Shown here one piece after another: positions 20,360 through 31,646 of a DNA stretch of 64,000 bases. The notes below the pieces were generated by a model that saw nothing but the letters and a program-made list of their open reading frames with translations, was not told the origin of the DNA and searched no databases. Location of the stretch: positions 310,001 to 374,000 of the forward strand of contig JANFAH010000011.1 of assembly GCA_024663395.1 (NCBI GenBank), written 5' to 3'. Source of the DNA: Pisolithus tinctorius. Its lineage: Eukaryota > Basidiomycota > Agaricomycetes > Boletales > Pisolithaceae. Within the stretch, counting starts at the first letter, position 1. Every line of letters starts with the position of its first letter. The translations under genes were made by a program, and so were the position numbers.

Positions 20360-23103
20360 TGCTCAGGTTGCTTCATGTGGCGACGCATCTCCTTGCATGC
20401 AAAGTAGTCTTCTTTGTCTTCGGAATTTACGAACCATGGAAGAGGCTGTAGTCTGTTTCGAGGGTGCGTCGGAATTAATACCTATCTTCCCATGTTAGGA
20501 TCACGAACCTCTAGGGACTGTTCCCCGTCGGGGAAATCTCGTAGGACGCTGGTGAGCAGACAGAAGAAGGGTCGCCCGAGAAGTAGATCAAATGGAGCGT
20601 GATCAACAACCTGAATTTGGAGGTGCGCTTCGATATGCCCTATGTGCAAGGACGCGTTCTCTATGACACCTAGAGTACTTTCTTTGGATTGGTTAGCAGC
20701 TTCGAGAGTCATGCTCATGTCAGAACGAAGAGGAGCCCCTAAGGCCTCCCATAGTTCACGACGCAAGGCTACCACCTGACAACCACTGTCCAGAATGCAT
20801 TCGACGTGGAGTTTGTTCATTAAGATGCCATCGACAGTGCATAAGGGGGCAGTAGCGAGGCCTACACACTTCCCTTCAATGTCTCTGACCCAGAATTGTT
20901 CATAGGACGCCCAGGTAGGTGACGCCACAGCTTCTGACACCATTTCCAGGCTCCCAATCGTTATCTTCTTCGTCGCAGCCAGTTCTCGGACCTGCTTACG
21001 AATCTCTGGGCTGACAGCAAGGAGGTCTTTGGTAGAGATCTCCATCTTCGCTTCTAAGACTTGGTTTACGAGACGTCTGGTAGCAGCCACTTCATCGAAA
21101 CTGCTCTGGTATCGAAATTGGGGTGCGGGAATTGTTGTAGGCTTAGATTTCTTGGAATCTGTGGGATTAGAGATGGCCGGAGTTTTACTAATGGTTGGGT
21201 TCTCTGTAACATGGACAGGATCGTTTGGAACGGAATTAATGACTGGCCTGGGGGCGGATGATGCATTAGCAGGCGCTGGACTTGTCGCAGGGTTTCGCTG
21301 ACAGCGGGCCGGAATTTCTACACCGTCGAAACGAGCGACCTTCTTCTTCTTGATATTATTTTTCAATTCTTCTACTTGCATGTAAGCTCTCGCCAAGGCG
21401 CGCTGGTCTTCTTCATCGGCATTACTCTCTAGTTCTTCGTCGATTAGGTAGGAGGAGGGATGTAGGTCGACCTGAAACTCCACGGATTCTTCATTAGTGA
21501 AGAACATTGTGCTGACGAGATGAGGTGGGGTATCACGTCCTTGAGATGAGTTCGATGACTGGCTAGGACGTTGTATGGAGACGAGGTTTGCTGAGGCGAT
21601 GATAGAATCGCGCATGGCAAGGAAGTTGTCGATCTTTTCTTTAAAGTTCCGGCCAGCAGCCATCCTAGGAATGTCAGAACCATCAGGCATAAATACTCTT
21701 CCCCCTATCAGGGTGCATTTCCCAGCTTGTACGTATTCACGACACAGTGCGCACTCTGCCATACGGTGGCCATCAGTGCTCCTGCAGAAGAAACACCGTG
21801 GGTCAAAAGAGCGACGGAATTGGGCCTCTTGACCTTGCTGAGGGGGTGACGTGTCGGTAGGTTGTTGGGCGACTTGGATGTACTTGCGTTTTAAGATAGT
21901 GGGGACAGTCGATGAAGAAGGGGGTGTGGAGTTCTGGGGAAACAAGGCCGAAGAATCAGGTTGAGGGAGATTTCGTTTTGCTCCGCTGAGTAGGTAGTTA
22001 GCGTGCTTGTAGACCAGATCGAACTCCCAAGGTTCGTCGATGTCGTGATCTAGGTCTGAAAGTTGCAATCGCGTGAGCAAGGAATTCTGGAACCTTGGGG
22101 GAAATCCCTCAAGGAATTTCTCGTTGATGTAGTCCTCAGGGAGCTTCTTCTTCTTCTGGACGAGGCCAAGGATGCATCGGAATTCCCAGACATATTTACC
22201 GAGATCTTCCAGCGATCCCATAGGTTTCTGAACTTGATGGTAGAGTAAGGTTTCGAGGTCGGCCTTGGTATAGCGACGATCTTTCACTGAGGCACCTGGA
22301 TAGTAGTTCAGGAGTTCTTTGGAAAACGTGTCCCAGTCATTGAAGCCATCGGTTGCAACGTCTAGGGTGGACCAAAATTCTGCCTCGTTGTGATCAGCGT
22401 AACAGATGACCCAGTGGATTTTATCTTTTCTGGTGTCAAGGCCAGCTTCGACGCAGAGTTGTTCGACATCTTTGAGGTAGCGAGTGATGTCTTCAGTGCA
22501 ACCAGAAAACTTCGGGGCTTTGTTAGAGCCCCTGAGCGGCATGTCTCTGGCTCCAGACATTTTTCGAGGTGGTACAGGGATCTGGATTGGAATGGGAAGG
22601 ATAGGAGCGGAATTCGAGAGAGTCGAGGCAAGAGTATTCTGTATGGGTATTTGAGTAGAAAGGGTGATAGCGGAATTTGCGATTAGGGAGTGGGAAGGAA
22701 GGAGGAGCTGTTCAGCGGCTAGTTCTGAATCACTGGATGGCGAGGACGAAGAAGAAGTTAGTTCTGAGAGAGGCGAAAGTTCTTGACGTTCAGCGGGAGG
22801 ATCAAAGGGCTCGTCGAAGTCGAAGCCTCCTGGAAACACTGGGTAAAATGCTGGGGACTCTGGGCTCCGAAAGATCTCGTCTAAACCGAGATCTGAGTCT
22901 GACGAGTGTGGCTCTGAAATATCTCTAGGATCAGCTACTGGAATTAAGATTTCTGCTGAGGAAATAGATAGTCTGTGGAAGGGCTCTAAGAGCTCTTCAA
23001 GTTCGGTTCTTTGATGAGTGGGTCGTAAGGATCTCCTTTCCAGATCTACAGACCCCTTGCGGTGGGCTCCAAAACGATGTGGGACACTACCTCTGGGTAG
23101 CAT
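20350..23103 (-). pseudogene. gag-pro: Element B gag-protease
   Basis: The frame runs from an ATG at 23103, inside the last 26 bases of the 5' LTR, to TAG 20352-20350. A more conventional start is the ATG at 22560, before MPLRGSNKAPKFSG, the usual opening of these Gag proteins. Gag capsid features follow (YLKDVEQLC, GKYVWEFR). A Cys/His finger CFFCRSTDGHRMAEC has one residue more than the canonical spacing before His. The protease active site is DSG (in CILDSGCQVVALR) with a downstream LLLGRPFF. A TAG at 20484-20482, after RDPNMGR, interrupts the frame 44 codons before its real end; the frame continues past it with a conserved-looking IPTHPR segment, so I read it as a nonsense mutation (CAG to TAG). 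Confidence 0.85.
20353..20359 (-). promoter_or_regulatory. Candidate -1 ribosomal frameshift site
   Basis: In the gag frame the sequence reads CAG GGT TTT TAG. The heptamer G GGT TTT fits the X XXY YYZ slippery rule, sits directly before the gag stop, and a -1 shift enters the pol frame (GGG TTT TTA GTG), which is open from here. No downstream pseudoknot was modelled. Confidence 0.5.
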
Positions 23104-24084
23104 GCGAATAGGGGAAAGCTGTAGGGAAAATCCCTAGGCTCGACCCAAGGGGTGCTGAGTAGGAAGGAGACATAGGATGCGATGGTAGAGTTGGTCAAAG
23201 AGTCGAATGTGGGTCACGGAATTTAATTCCATAGAGTCGAAGGAAGGGACAGACTTGCTTTTGAAATTCCGGACGACAATCTTGCACCAAGGAAGTATCT
23301 CCGAGACGAATTAAGTGCGTGGGAGAGGCAAACGAGTACTAATGGAACAAGGACATGAAGACACAGTAGACACAGTAGACGCAAAGACACAGATACACAG
23401 CGGACTCAGAGGACGTGAAGACTCTTTGAACTCTTTAGACTCGCACTAGACACAGAATGTGGGTCCCAAAAGAGATTATTCTCATTTTGTCACTGAGGCG
23501 GGATTATATAGTACATGGATAGTAAGGTACTGATCGGAGAAATGTGGGGCGGGAGAAGCAAAACTCCGAAAAATAAAGGGGACGACGTGTCAGACATCAC
23601 AGCCATACAGCAACGTGTGAAAACAAACTGTAAGGTAGTAACTGAGAAATACAACAGGAAAGACGGGTATCTTCCGACAGGGCGAGTGTACACTGTACCG
23701 TAGAGTGGAACGCGAAGGGTAGAGGCCGTAGGTAGAAAGGGGTTCTCGCTTTGTGGAGAAAGGTTTGCGGGAAAGGAATGAGAGGGGTAACCGGAGTTTT
23801 TACTGATGATCTGCATGATTTTCCGGCTATGTGGCGAGGCAAGGGTTGAAGCGGCATGACTGCAGAATTCCGGATAGACATATGTCAGGTTGATGTTGAC
23901 ACGGAATTTTGGGACAATGACTGGTGTGTGTTATTGATGGACCGGGGAGCTCCGAAGGTTTGACAGGTGAGGCAGCGCACGAGGCAGATGGGATAATTCC
24001 GAAGACAATAGATGTGGATGGTAACGGCGGAATTTTGGTGTTGGCATCCCTATTTCGGCCTCAAGGAGTATACTACTCCCTACA
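23078..24084 (-). repeat. 5' LTR of element B
   Basis: 1007 bp; the minus-strand promoter lies here, with a TATA-like CTATATAATCC near 23508. The following bases carry repeated CTACTGTGT units. It differs from the 3' LTR only by transitions. Confidence 0.93.
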
Positions 24085-27000
24085 GCGCTGATCGATACGG
24101 GATCGCTGGCTGATTTCATGTCAGTGATGCTTGCAGAACAATTGAAAGTGAAACATATTTCGCTTGAGAAACCTCTCACCATTCAGCTCGTGGTTCAGGG
24201 CTCGTGGTCCAAGGTGAACTTCGGCACTAAGGCCCATTTCCAATATCAAGGGATTGACTGCGAATGATACTTCGATGTCATGAACTTGCAGAACTACGAT
24301 CTGATTCTAGGGACACCATTCCTCTATCAGCACAAAGTAATGGTGGGGTTACACTAGCCTAGAGTCGTTGTGGGAAGTGTTACGCCCACCGAGATGAAAG
24401 GAGCGCAGGTCTCAACCCTGGAATCACGCACGACGGACGTTTACCATGAGAACCTTGAGAAGGCAAGGAAGTACTTACAGGAATTAGCAAAGCCTCTATG
24501 CTCCCAAGTAGGAGCGACGGCCCTTCCCCCATTCCGAGCCATAAATCATGAGATCCCACTGATAGATGAAAAGAAAATATACCCTTGGCGGCCATCAAGA
24601 TGTCCAGAGGCATTAAGACCTCTTTGGGCAGAAAAGAAAAACACCTACTTGAGAACCGGCTGCTGGGAACTAACCATGGCAAGGAACACTTGCCCAATGT
24701 TGCTAATACCAAAGGCAGGGAACCCTCCGCGACTCCGTGTGGTGGTCGACCTGCACGAGCGAAACAAGAATACGCGCAAGTTGTCGTCACCGATGCCCGA
24801 TATGGATGGTATCCTACAGCAAGTGGCCAAGAGGCCATATAGGTCGATCATTGATGGAGCCAATGCATACGAACAAATTCGGGTGATCCCCGAGCATGTC
24901 GAAAGGACAGCCGTTACAACCCCAGATGGAAATATGGTCAGTCTGGTAGTCCAGCAAGGCGACTGCAATGCTCCAGCGACGTACCAAGCCCTAATGAATC
25001 ACATTTTTGGGGAACATGTTGGAACGTTCATGGACGTATACTTGGATGATATAATCATCTACTCTGAGACCCTGGAGGATCACATTAGACACGTCAAACT
25101 TGTGCTTGAAATCCTCACACAGGAGAAACTTTACCTGAGCGAGAAGAAACTTCGTTTCTTGTGTGACGAAGTGAAGATCCTGGGTCGCATCATCACTGAT
25201 GATGGAATAAAAATGGATCCTGAAAAGGTTGATCGGATCCTCAACTGGAAAGTCCCCACCAACCGGACGTTATGCAAAGGATTTATTGGGTCAGTAGGCT
25301 ACCTGGCAGACGACATCTACAAAGTCCGTGTACCTTTGGGTGTGCTAGCAGAAGCAAGTGCCGAAACTTGTCCCTTCCGGTGGACGTTTACTGAGCAGCG
25401 AGTGTTCGAAACGGTGAAACAATACGTTGCCACCTGTGCGAGTCACAGCCGCATTCCCTTGGAGTACGGACCCAACCACGAACCCATCTGGGTTATGACC
25501 GATGCCTGCAGAAATGGAATAGGCGGAGTAATTGCACAGGGGAAGGACTGGAAGTCCGCGAAGATAGCCACCTTTTACTCTGCGAAGATGTCGTCAGCTC
25601 AATGTAACTACCCCGTTCATGAGCAAGAGCTCCTCGCTGGGGTGGAAACGATGTTAAGGCACCGGGATATACTGCAGGGCACTCACTTCACATGGGTTAC
25701 CGACCATAAGAGTCTGACGTACTTGCTGGAACAGAAAGACCTGTCTGGGAGACAAGCATGCTGGTTAGAGAAACTGGCCGAGTTTGACTTTGATATCAAA
25801 CATGTACCTGGTGTCGATAACATCCTCCCGGACGCTCTATCTCGGATGTATGAATTTGATGCGCCAGGGACTATCCGTGCACCCAGCGAATATCTGCATC
25901 ATGACCTAGAGATTGAGGAGTCTGCCAATACGGAGGAACATCAGCAAATCATCAGCGCACCTTTGTATGTTGGCGTCGAAGCGATGGCGATGTCCACCAG
26001 GTCCCAAGCGCAGGCAACAGTGAAACAACCAGAAGACACTTCGCCGAGTGACTCCCCCGAAGTGCCCAAGGCAGCGGGACCATCCTCTGTGCACCGATTG
26101 CGATTAGTGCTGAAACCTCCGGTGATGCCCTCTCCAATGAGCATTGAGGAGCAACCTATGGAGGGGGAGCCGCCTGCTGCAATGAGCAGTGCGGATGACG
26201 CATGCAAGCGTACGGAGGACGCGCCTACTCAGCCCGCTACCAAGAGAGTGACCATGTGCCATCATCACCCTCCAACACTGCCTGCGGAGACTGGCCGGCC
26301 TGAAACTGGTATTGAATTTGCTAGGAGAATGAAGAATCGCTTCGTTCTTCTTGGCCCAGGCGAATGAAGGAAGGGGGATGAGGACAGTGAACGTCCCCCA
26401 CCTGAGGACACACACGCTGTAAACACGATGCATGACATGCGGATCCCTATGCCAGACACGGGGCGACTCACGTCAGAAGGTGACATAACGAGGGCACCGA
26501 TGACTAGGGTACCATTGGTTGTATACCCAGGAAGCGAAGGGATACTCAAAGCCGCTAAGCACAAGTATGATAGGGACCTGTTCTTCAAACGGATCATCGA
26601 GGACCCACAGGCTTTCAAGAACTTCAATATCACACCTGACGGATTCATCAGTCTGAAACTCCCGGATCGCACCGTGTTCTGCGTACCTGATATTGAGGTA
26701 GACGGCAAACGACTTAGGGAGGTCATCATCAACCATGCCCACTCCTTGCTCGCCCACCTAGGCGCCAGAAAGACGGTGTCATATATTCGTGAATTCCTGT
26801 GGTGGGACTCTATGGTGAAAGATATCACCGCATACTGTACATCATGTCAGACTTGCCAACGGAGCAAGCCACCGACCCACAAGCCATTCGGACTACTAAA
26901 CCCACTCTCTGTACCATCCAGACCTTGGGAATCGATTGGAGTAGACTTTGTGGGACCGCTCCCAGAGTCCAACGACCACAACGGCAAGTATGACTCGATA

Positions 27001-27996
27001 ACGGTGACTATCGATTTGCTAACTTCCATGGTGCACATCGTACCGAGCCGAACAACCTATACTGCTCGTGAAGTAGCAGAATTAATGTTCGCCGAGGTGT
27101 ATAAACACCACGGCTTACCTCGAGCAATCATTAGCGACCACGATGTCCTGTTCACTAGTACCTTCTGGAAACGCCTAAATGAGCTAATTGGGATTAAGCA
27201 GAAAATGTTGAGTGCGTACCACCCAGAAACAGATGGCGCTATGGAACGTGCCAACTGAACCATTGCCCAGATGCTGAGATGCTGCATCGGGCCGAATCAA
27301 AAGGACTGGGTGTCACGACTACCTGCCATTGAGTTTGCAATCAATAACGCAACATCGGAGTCAACTGGTTATGCACCATTCTTCCTGAACACTGGACAGA
27401 TGCCTCGACGGATGATCTGGGACTCCCCGACGAGAGATGAATACCCAAGCGTGAGAGTGTTTGCCAATAAAATGAAACTTACTCTGTTGGACGCCCATGA
27501 CACAATCCTAAAGGCACAATTGAAACAAGTGGTTGGCGCTAATAAAAAGCACCGAGTGTGCCCATTTGTTACAGGTGACCTCGTGTACATCTCCACCAAG
27601 AATATTAGCTTGTCAAGGGGGACATTGCGAAAGCTCGTACCGAAATTCATTGGACCGTACCACATTTCGGATGACTTCGGGAATAATTCTTATCGCATTG
27701 AATTACCTGATAACCTAAAGCAAAGAGGTATTCACGACGTGTTTCATTCATCATTGTTAAGGGTGCACATACCTAACGACAATAGAAAGTTCCCTGGATG
27801 GAAAGACGATCAGATTCCGGAACTCGGAGGGACAAACCGAGAATGGGCTGTCGACCAGATAATTAGCCATCGTGGCAGCCGATCGGATGCAAAGTTCGAA
27901 GTGAAGTGGACAGCTGGAGATTGAACGTGGTTACCCTACGACGAGGTCGTGCACCTGAAAGCGCTTACCGATTATTTCGAGGCCATTGGGGTTGAT
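24085..27996 (+). pseudogene. pol: Element A protease, RT, RNase H, integrase, chromodomain-like region
   Basis: Continues the gag frame after element B. The protease resumes at ALIDTGSLADF with the catalytic DTG and later LILGTPF. Reverse transcriptase contains VVDLHERN and the catalytic YLDD (about 25039-25050). RNase H runs from VMTDACRNG to NILPDALSRM. A long linker follows, then the integrase HHCC finger (HAHSLLAHLG...CTSCQTCQ), the core IGVDFVGPLP...IISDHDVLF...GAMERAN, and a C-terminal chromodomain-like segment (WAVDQIISHRG, FEVKWTAGD, TWLPYDEV). Stops: TGA 24265, TAG 24355, TGA 26365, TGA 27256 and TGA 27922. The stop after AMERAN falls where such integrases commonly have Arg, supporting CGA to TGA. 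Confidence 0.9.
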
Positions 27997-29478
27997 GGGA
28001 TTGAAAATTTAAGGGACGAGAGCGACGGGAGCTCGTCGGACGATGACTCCCAGGTGTTCATAGGACACTTGACACCACATATCTGTGGGGCCCATTTAAA
28101 TCGCTCATGTCCCAACTGGAGGTCCCCATCCACTCACCTACACCCCACTATGGCTGGATCCTCCTGCTCTCAAAATCATCAACCCAAGACCCATCCTCGT
28201 CCGTACCACCCTCATCGCCCCACTAAACACAACTGACCTCCTGTGTCTTCGAGTCGTCCCTATAACCATTCACGCCGCCCTTTGGGTCACCCTCGTCGAG
28301 CCCACCTACGTTCAGGTTTGCATACACGATCCAACTCACGAGCGTTATACACCTCCAGGCCCAGGGGACGCAAGTGCGACTCCCACTGTCATTGTTACGC
28401 CCGTAAAACCGCCTCCTACCTGAAGAGGGCACGTCGCCGATCGCACCCCACTCCCTTGATATCTCGGCCTGCAAGGCAACCCGTCATCAGCCCCGAAAAT
28501 CTAGCGACGCTCCACAGCACCCTGTCCAACATCGTTAGCGAGCTACAGAGTTTAGCTATCAACCACTCACCTGACACGAGACGTCATCAGGCTGCCACTA
28601 TGTCGAACCCTGCCCAAAGTCGTTCCATTGAACGGACTAGCTTTGATTATTTTGTCATCTGGGTTGACTCTGGCCCTGGGCAGACAGAGGAGCAACTCTT
28701 GGTTCACTGTGAGCAGATTCGGTCCTTCTTCGTGTACGACAGAGCACTGCGGCGAAACGAGGGAGATCCCCTCGACGTCCCTGCTGGATATCGTCAGTTC
28801 AGGGAAGCTTACCACTGTAGAGCCACTATGAGGTCGTGATTTGCTTACCTTGAACCTGGCATGGGACATCACATTGTCATCACGGGCCCAGCCCCAACTA
28901 GGGAGGAAGTTCTGGGAGCGGACGCTGACCTGTGTAGCAGGGAAGAGATAGAGGGCGGGCAGGTACTCAACGCTGCAGAGACTGAGACATTGAATAGCCT
29001 GCTCTGGGACACAGCAGAGAGGGCTAGATGCCAGCACGATCACTCCCAGTGAGGTTATCAGGACCACTGAGATCATAGAGGAGACAATCATCGTACAAGG
29101 GGGCCCCTGGGTGATCGTCCCAACTCGTTGCCATTTAGAACACAAGGATCAGAGAGGCCTCGGACCAGTAGACATCGCGAGACCTTGCATACAAGCAGGC
29201 GTCGCGAGGCACCTAAAACCACTGCTGATAATCGTCAGAGTGCCACCATCGCTAGTTCCTCGACCTCTACCTTAGACATGGATCCCCCTTTCGACACCCT
29301 CGCCGATCCTACTCATATCACGATTAACCATCTAAGCATCGACAGTGTCTTCGATGGCCCGGACGACGAAGGGGAATACAGAGAGGATTACAACGGCATA
29401 GCAGATGCGGAGGGTGAAGTTGATGAAATGATGCCCCAGGACGAGACTGCAGGAAGTGCCGGGGATGCTGCTTTGTAA
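27997..29478 (+). pseudogene. Element A C-terminal extension of the polyprotein
   Basis: The same frame as pol continues for about 490 codons beyond the chromodomain-like region, to TAA 29476-29478, with TGA at 28234, 28837, 29050 and 29068. It contains an Arg/His/Ser-rich stretch, a helical segment (SPENLATLHSTLSNIV), a folded-looking part (TSFDYFVIWVDSGPGQ...FREAYHC) and an acidic tail (DEGEYREDY...EVDEMMPQDE). I do not recognise a known domain. Its frame continuity with pol argues that it belongs to the polyprotein, although an internal Met could start a separate protein. Confidence 0.65.
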
Positions 29479-29514
29479 GCAAGTTTTACACGAAGAAAGG
29501 GTACTTTGTACCCT

Positions 29515-29525
29515 GGAGGGGGGAA
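29515..29525 (+). other. Polypurine tract of element A
   Basis: GGAGGGGGGAA directly precedes the 3' LTR at 29526, the expected place for plus-strand priming. Confidence 0.8.
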
Positions 29526-29814
29526 TGTAAGGACTCGGTCCGACGCTGTCGACCGTTTGTTTGGATGGTGAATTCTCTATGACAGTCTTACTTATCATCT
29601 CATTTGTTTCTTGATCCTACTTTACCCATAGCAGTACTCTGACATATTTCGTGCCTGCTCTCTAACCTATAAAATGGCCTATGTAGCATACTGTATGGGG
29701 ACTCTCTTTTCTACCTCGAATCAAACAGACCTTTCACTCTGGAAACGAGTAGTATTTAAGAAGAATCCTGGTGTGGTGTCGTTGCAAGTCTTATAACTTT
29801 GCATCGCCATTACA
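29526..29814 (+). repeat. 3' LTR of element A
   Basis: 289 bp, TGTAA...TTACA, with 4 transitions relative to the 5' LTR. It is followed by GCCAT, the probable target-site copy. Confidence 0.93.
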
Positions 29815-29998
29815 GCCATCCTGCGCAAGTAAACGTGGGCCGAGTCGGAACCTGCACAGGTCCCGCGCCTCTATTGGTGTTGGCTTGTTCCCGCCTCCAC
29901 ATGGCATAAAGGCTGTCTTTTCTGGCGATCGATCAGTTGGAAGGCTCAAGGTGGGCCCCACTTCTTCAGTACTTGTTATCCGCAATATCATCAGCCCA

Positions 29999-31646
29999 AT
30001 GCCTCCTGTTTGGCCTCGGGAGTTGGTTGCGGGTCCCGCCCCGCTCAAATACGTGCACTTCGTTCTGAACAGCGCCGCAGTGGCTGGTCTCTTGGGTGGC
30101 GAGGAGGCCCTTGCGTCCATGGCAGCTGTTCATGTTTTTGGCGGGAAGACGTGGGCTACATGGCTGGTGTGGTACAATTCTCCTGGTTCGTACACCATGG
30201 GCATCCGCTTCATGCGGCTTGCTCGATCAGCGGCCCCTGCATGTAAGCATACACTTACCACTACACCACTCACTCACGCTCGCTCACGCTATCTCGTCAC
30301 GGTATCACATCTCCTATTGCGCCATCTGGGCATGCGGATCCCCTCGGCTGTGTTGTGCTGTTTGGACTCTGGGGGCATATATATATTGGTGCTATCTGTA
30401 TGCGCGGGTCATCATCTCTCTTTCTCTTCTTTCTCTCTCTCTCTATCGATCGACCTGTATCAGCGTATATGCTTGATCGCTTGATCGCTTAATATCACAC
30501 GCCTGTCCACGTTCTGTTGTCGTTGTGGTTCGCTCTGAGTGTACTCACCCCACAGTGGTGAGTTCCACTGCATATGGTGGCGGCGAGGTACAGGCCGATT
30601 TGGCCGCATTGTTCGAGTACAACGGTTGGAAAGGACCCAAGTTTACTGCTGTTCACTCTGGGACTACCATGCAGGACACGGGCCATATTGCCGCTTTACT
30701 GAAGAAGGAGTGCGCAGAACTAACAAGAGTTGCTGGTGTGGCGGAGGGAAGGGAGTCACAATCTGTTAGCGTTACTATCGCAACGCTCGGTCGACCCCCC
30801 AAGACTAACGCAGAGGTCCAGTCGCCCATCCCCTACGTGACCTACTTCGCCAGTATACCCGTGTCCATCAGCGTCACCACCTGTGTCCTCGCTGCCGTGT
30901 ACTCCGACTGGTACGCCTTCACCATCATTCTCTTCGGCATCATTGCCAACGGCTTGGCTTCCATGGTGATTGGCTCCGGTAAATTCTTTTTCACCCATCC
31001 AGAACCCGCACCTGGTTCGCCTCCTGGAGATGGCATCCTTAATTTCGACGACGACATCGTGTTGTTGAAAGGCGAAGAAGGGGCCGTCAACGCGGTTACT
31101 CGGGGAAGATTCTTCCTACTCTTCCAGTCCAAGGATGCCTCCCTAAAACTAAGAATCTGTTCTATTCTCCTCATCGCGCAATCCCTCGCGATGTTGATAC
31201 TTATATCTCAAAGCTCATTCTTCGGCCAGTTGATGTTCGTCATCTCTTTGGCCTTTTCGTGGGCTTACAATCTTTGGGTCTGGACCTTTGACAAGGAGAA
31301 AATCCAGCGCGAAATCTTGAAAAATCTTCTTGGGGACCCAGTCTTCACCAAGTTCATTCTGAAGACTCGCACTAGCATGCTGGTGTTCGTTGTCCTCGCC
31401 TTAAAACTGAGGAACGCTACGGAGATCATGAAGGTCTTCCTGGTTCCCAGCACTGCGGTGTGGGAAAAGTGGAAGCAGATTGTGATCGAGCGCCTCAGTG
31501 ATGAGCAAAGGCTCGACTTCGAGGAACCGGACTGGAACTGTGATGGTTTCTCAGAGGATCAGAAGTCCTTGTTGAAGACGCTTCTCGAGGATGCCATGGT
31601 GGCATACAAGCTTTTCAAAGAACACGAGAGTGAGATCAATACTTGA
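29999..31646 (+). CDS. Conserved basidiomycete multi-pass membrane protein
   Basis: Two exons (29999-30242, 30556-31646) join in frame to 444 codons; the 313-nt intron is long for this window. The N-terminal half is soluble-looking (VFGGKTWATWLVWYNSPGSYT, SSTAYGGGEVQADLAALFEYNG, SGTTMQDTGHIAALL). Four hydrophobic segments follow, roughly YVTYFASIPVSISVTT, WYAFTIILFGIIANGLAS, ICSILLIAQSLAMLILI and LMFVISLAFSWAYNL, and between the second and third comes a conserved GDGILNFDDDIVLLKGEEGAV stretch. I recognise this as a recurrent basidiomycete family of unknown function. The open frame continues upstream of the chosen ATG (IKAVFSGDRSVGRL) to the edge of element A, so the 5' end may have been removed by that insertion. 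It is convergent with the ABC transporter. Confidence 0.7.

Larger units (their letters stand above)
12775..24084 (-). mobile_element. Element B: Ty3/gypsy retrotransposon nested in element A
   Basis: 11,310 bp, minus-strand orientation. Its 1007-bp LTRs (5' LTR 23078-24084, 3' LTR 12775-13781) have TGTGGG...CTACA ends on the plus strand. Target copies ACGC(T) left and GCGC(T) right give a 4-5 bp duplication with one transition. It encodes gag-protease and, in the -1 frame, RT, RNase H and integrase. Between the pol end and the 3' LTR lies about 2 kb with an antisense gene on the plus strand. A polypurine stretch CTGGGAGG precedes the 3' LTR on the minus strand. TTGGAGCCCACCG just after the 5' LTR is a candidate primer-binding site. 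It is itself interrupted by a solo LTR. Confidence 0.92.
8947..29814 (+). mobile_element. Element A: full-length Ty3/gypsy retrotransposon, split by element B
   Basis: Two 289-bp LTRs (8947-9235 and 29526-29814) with TGTAA...TTACA ends differ at 4 positions, all transitions. Flanks ACCAT (left) and GCCAT (right) look like a 5-bp target duplication with one change. The polyprotein order is gag, protease, RT, RNase H, integrase, chromodomain-like region, then a C-terminal extension, which is Ty3/gypsy order. Element B (12775-24084) is inserted in the protease. Removing 11,314 bp (B plus one target copy) leaves one frame from 9372 to the TAA at 29476-29478, 2,931 codons, interrupted only by nonsense codons. 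No clear TGG-type primer-binding site follows the 5' LTR. Confidence 0.92.

Noticed and set aside
28861..29052. Separate small gene in the tail of element A
   Set aside because: It lies in the same frame as pol and is only set apart by TGA codons.
9372..29478. UGA recoding (UGA as Arg or readthrough) in element A
   Set aside because: Host genes and the rest of the window use the standard code, a TAG is also present, and the stops fit CGA decay better.
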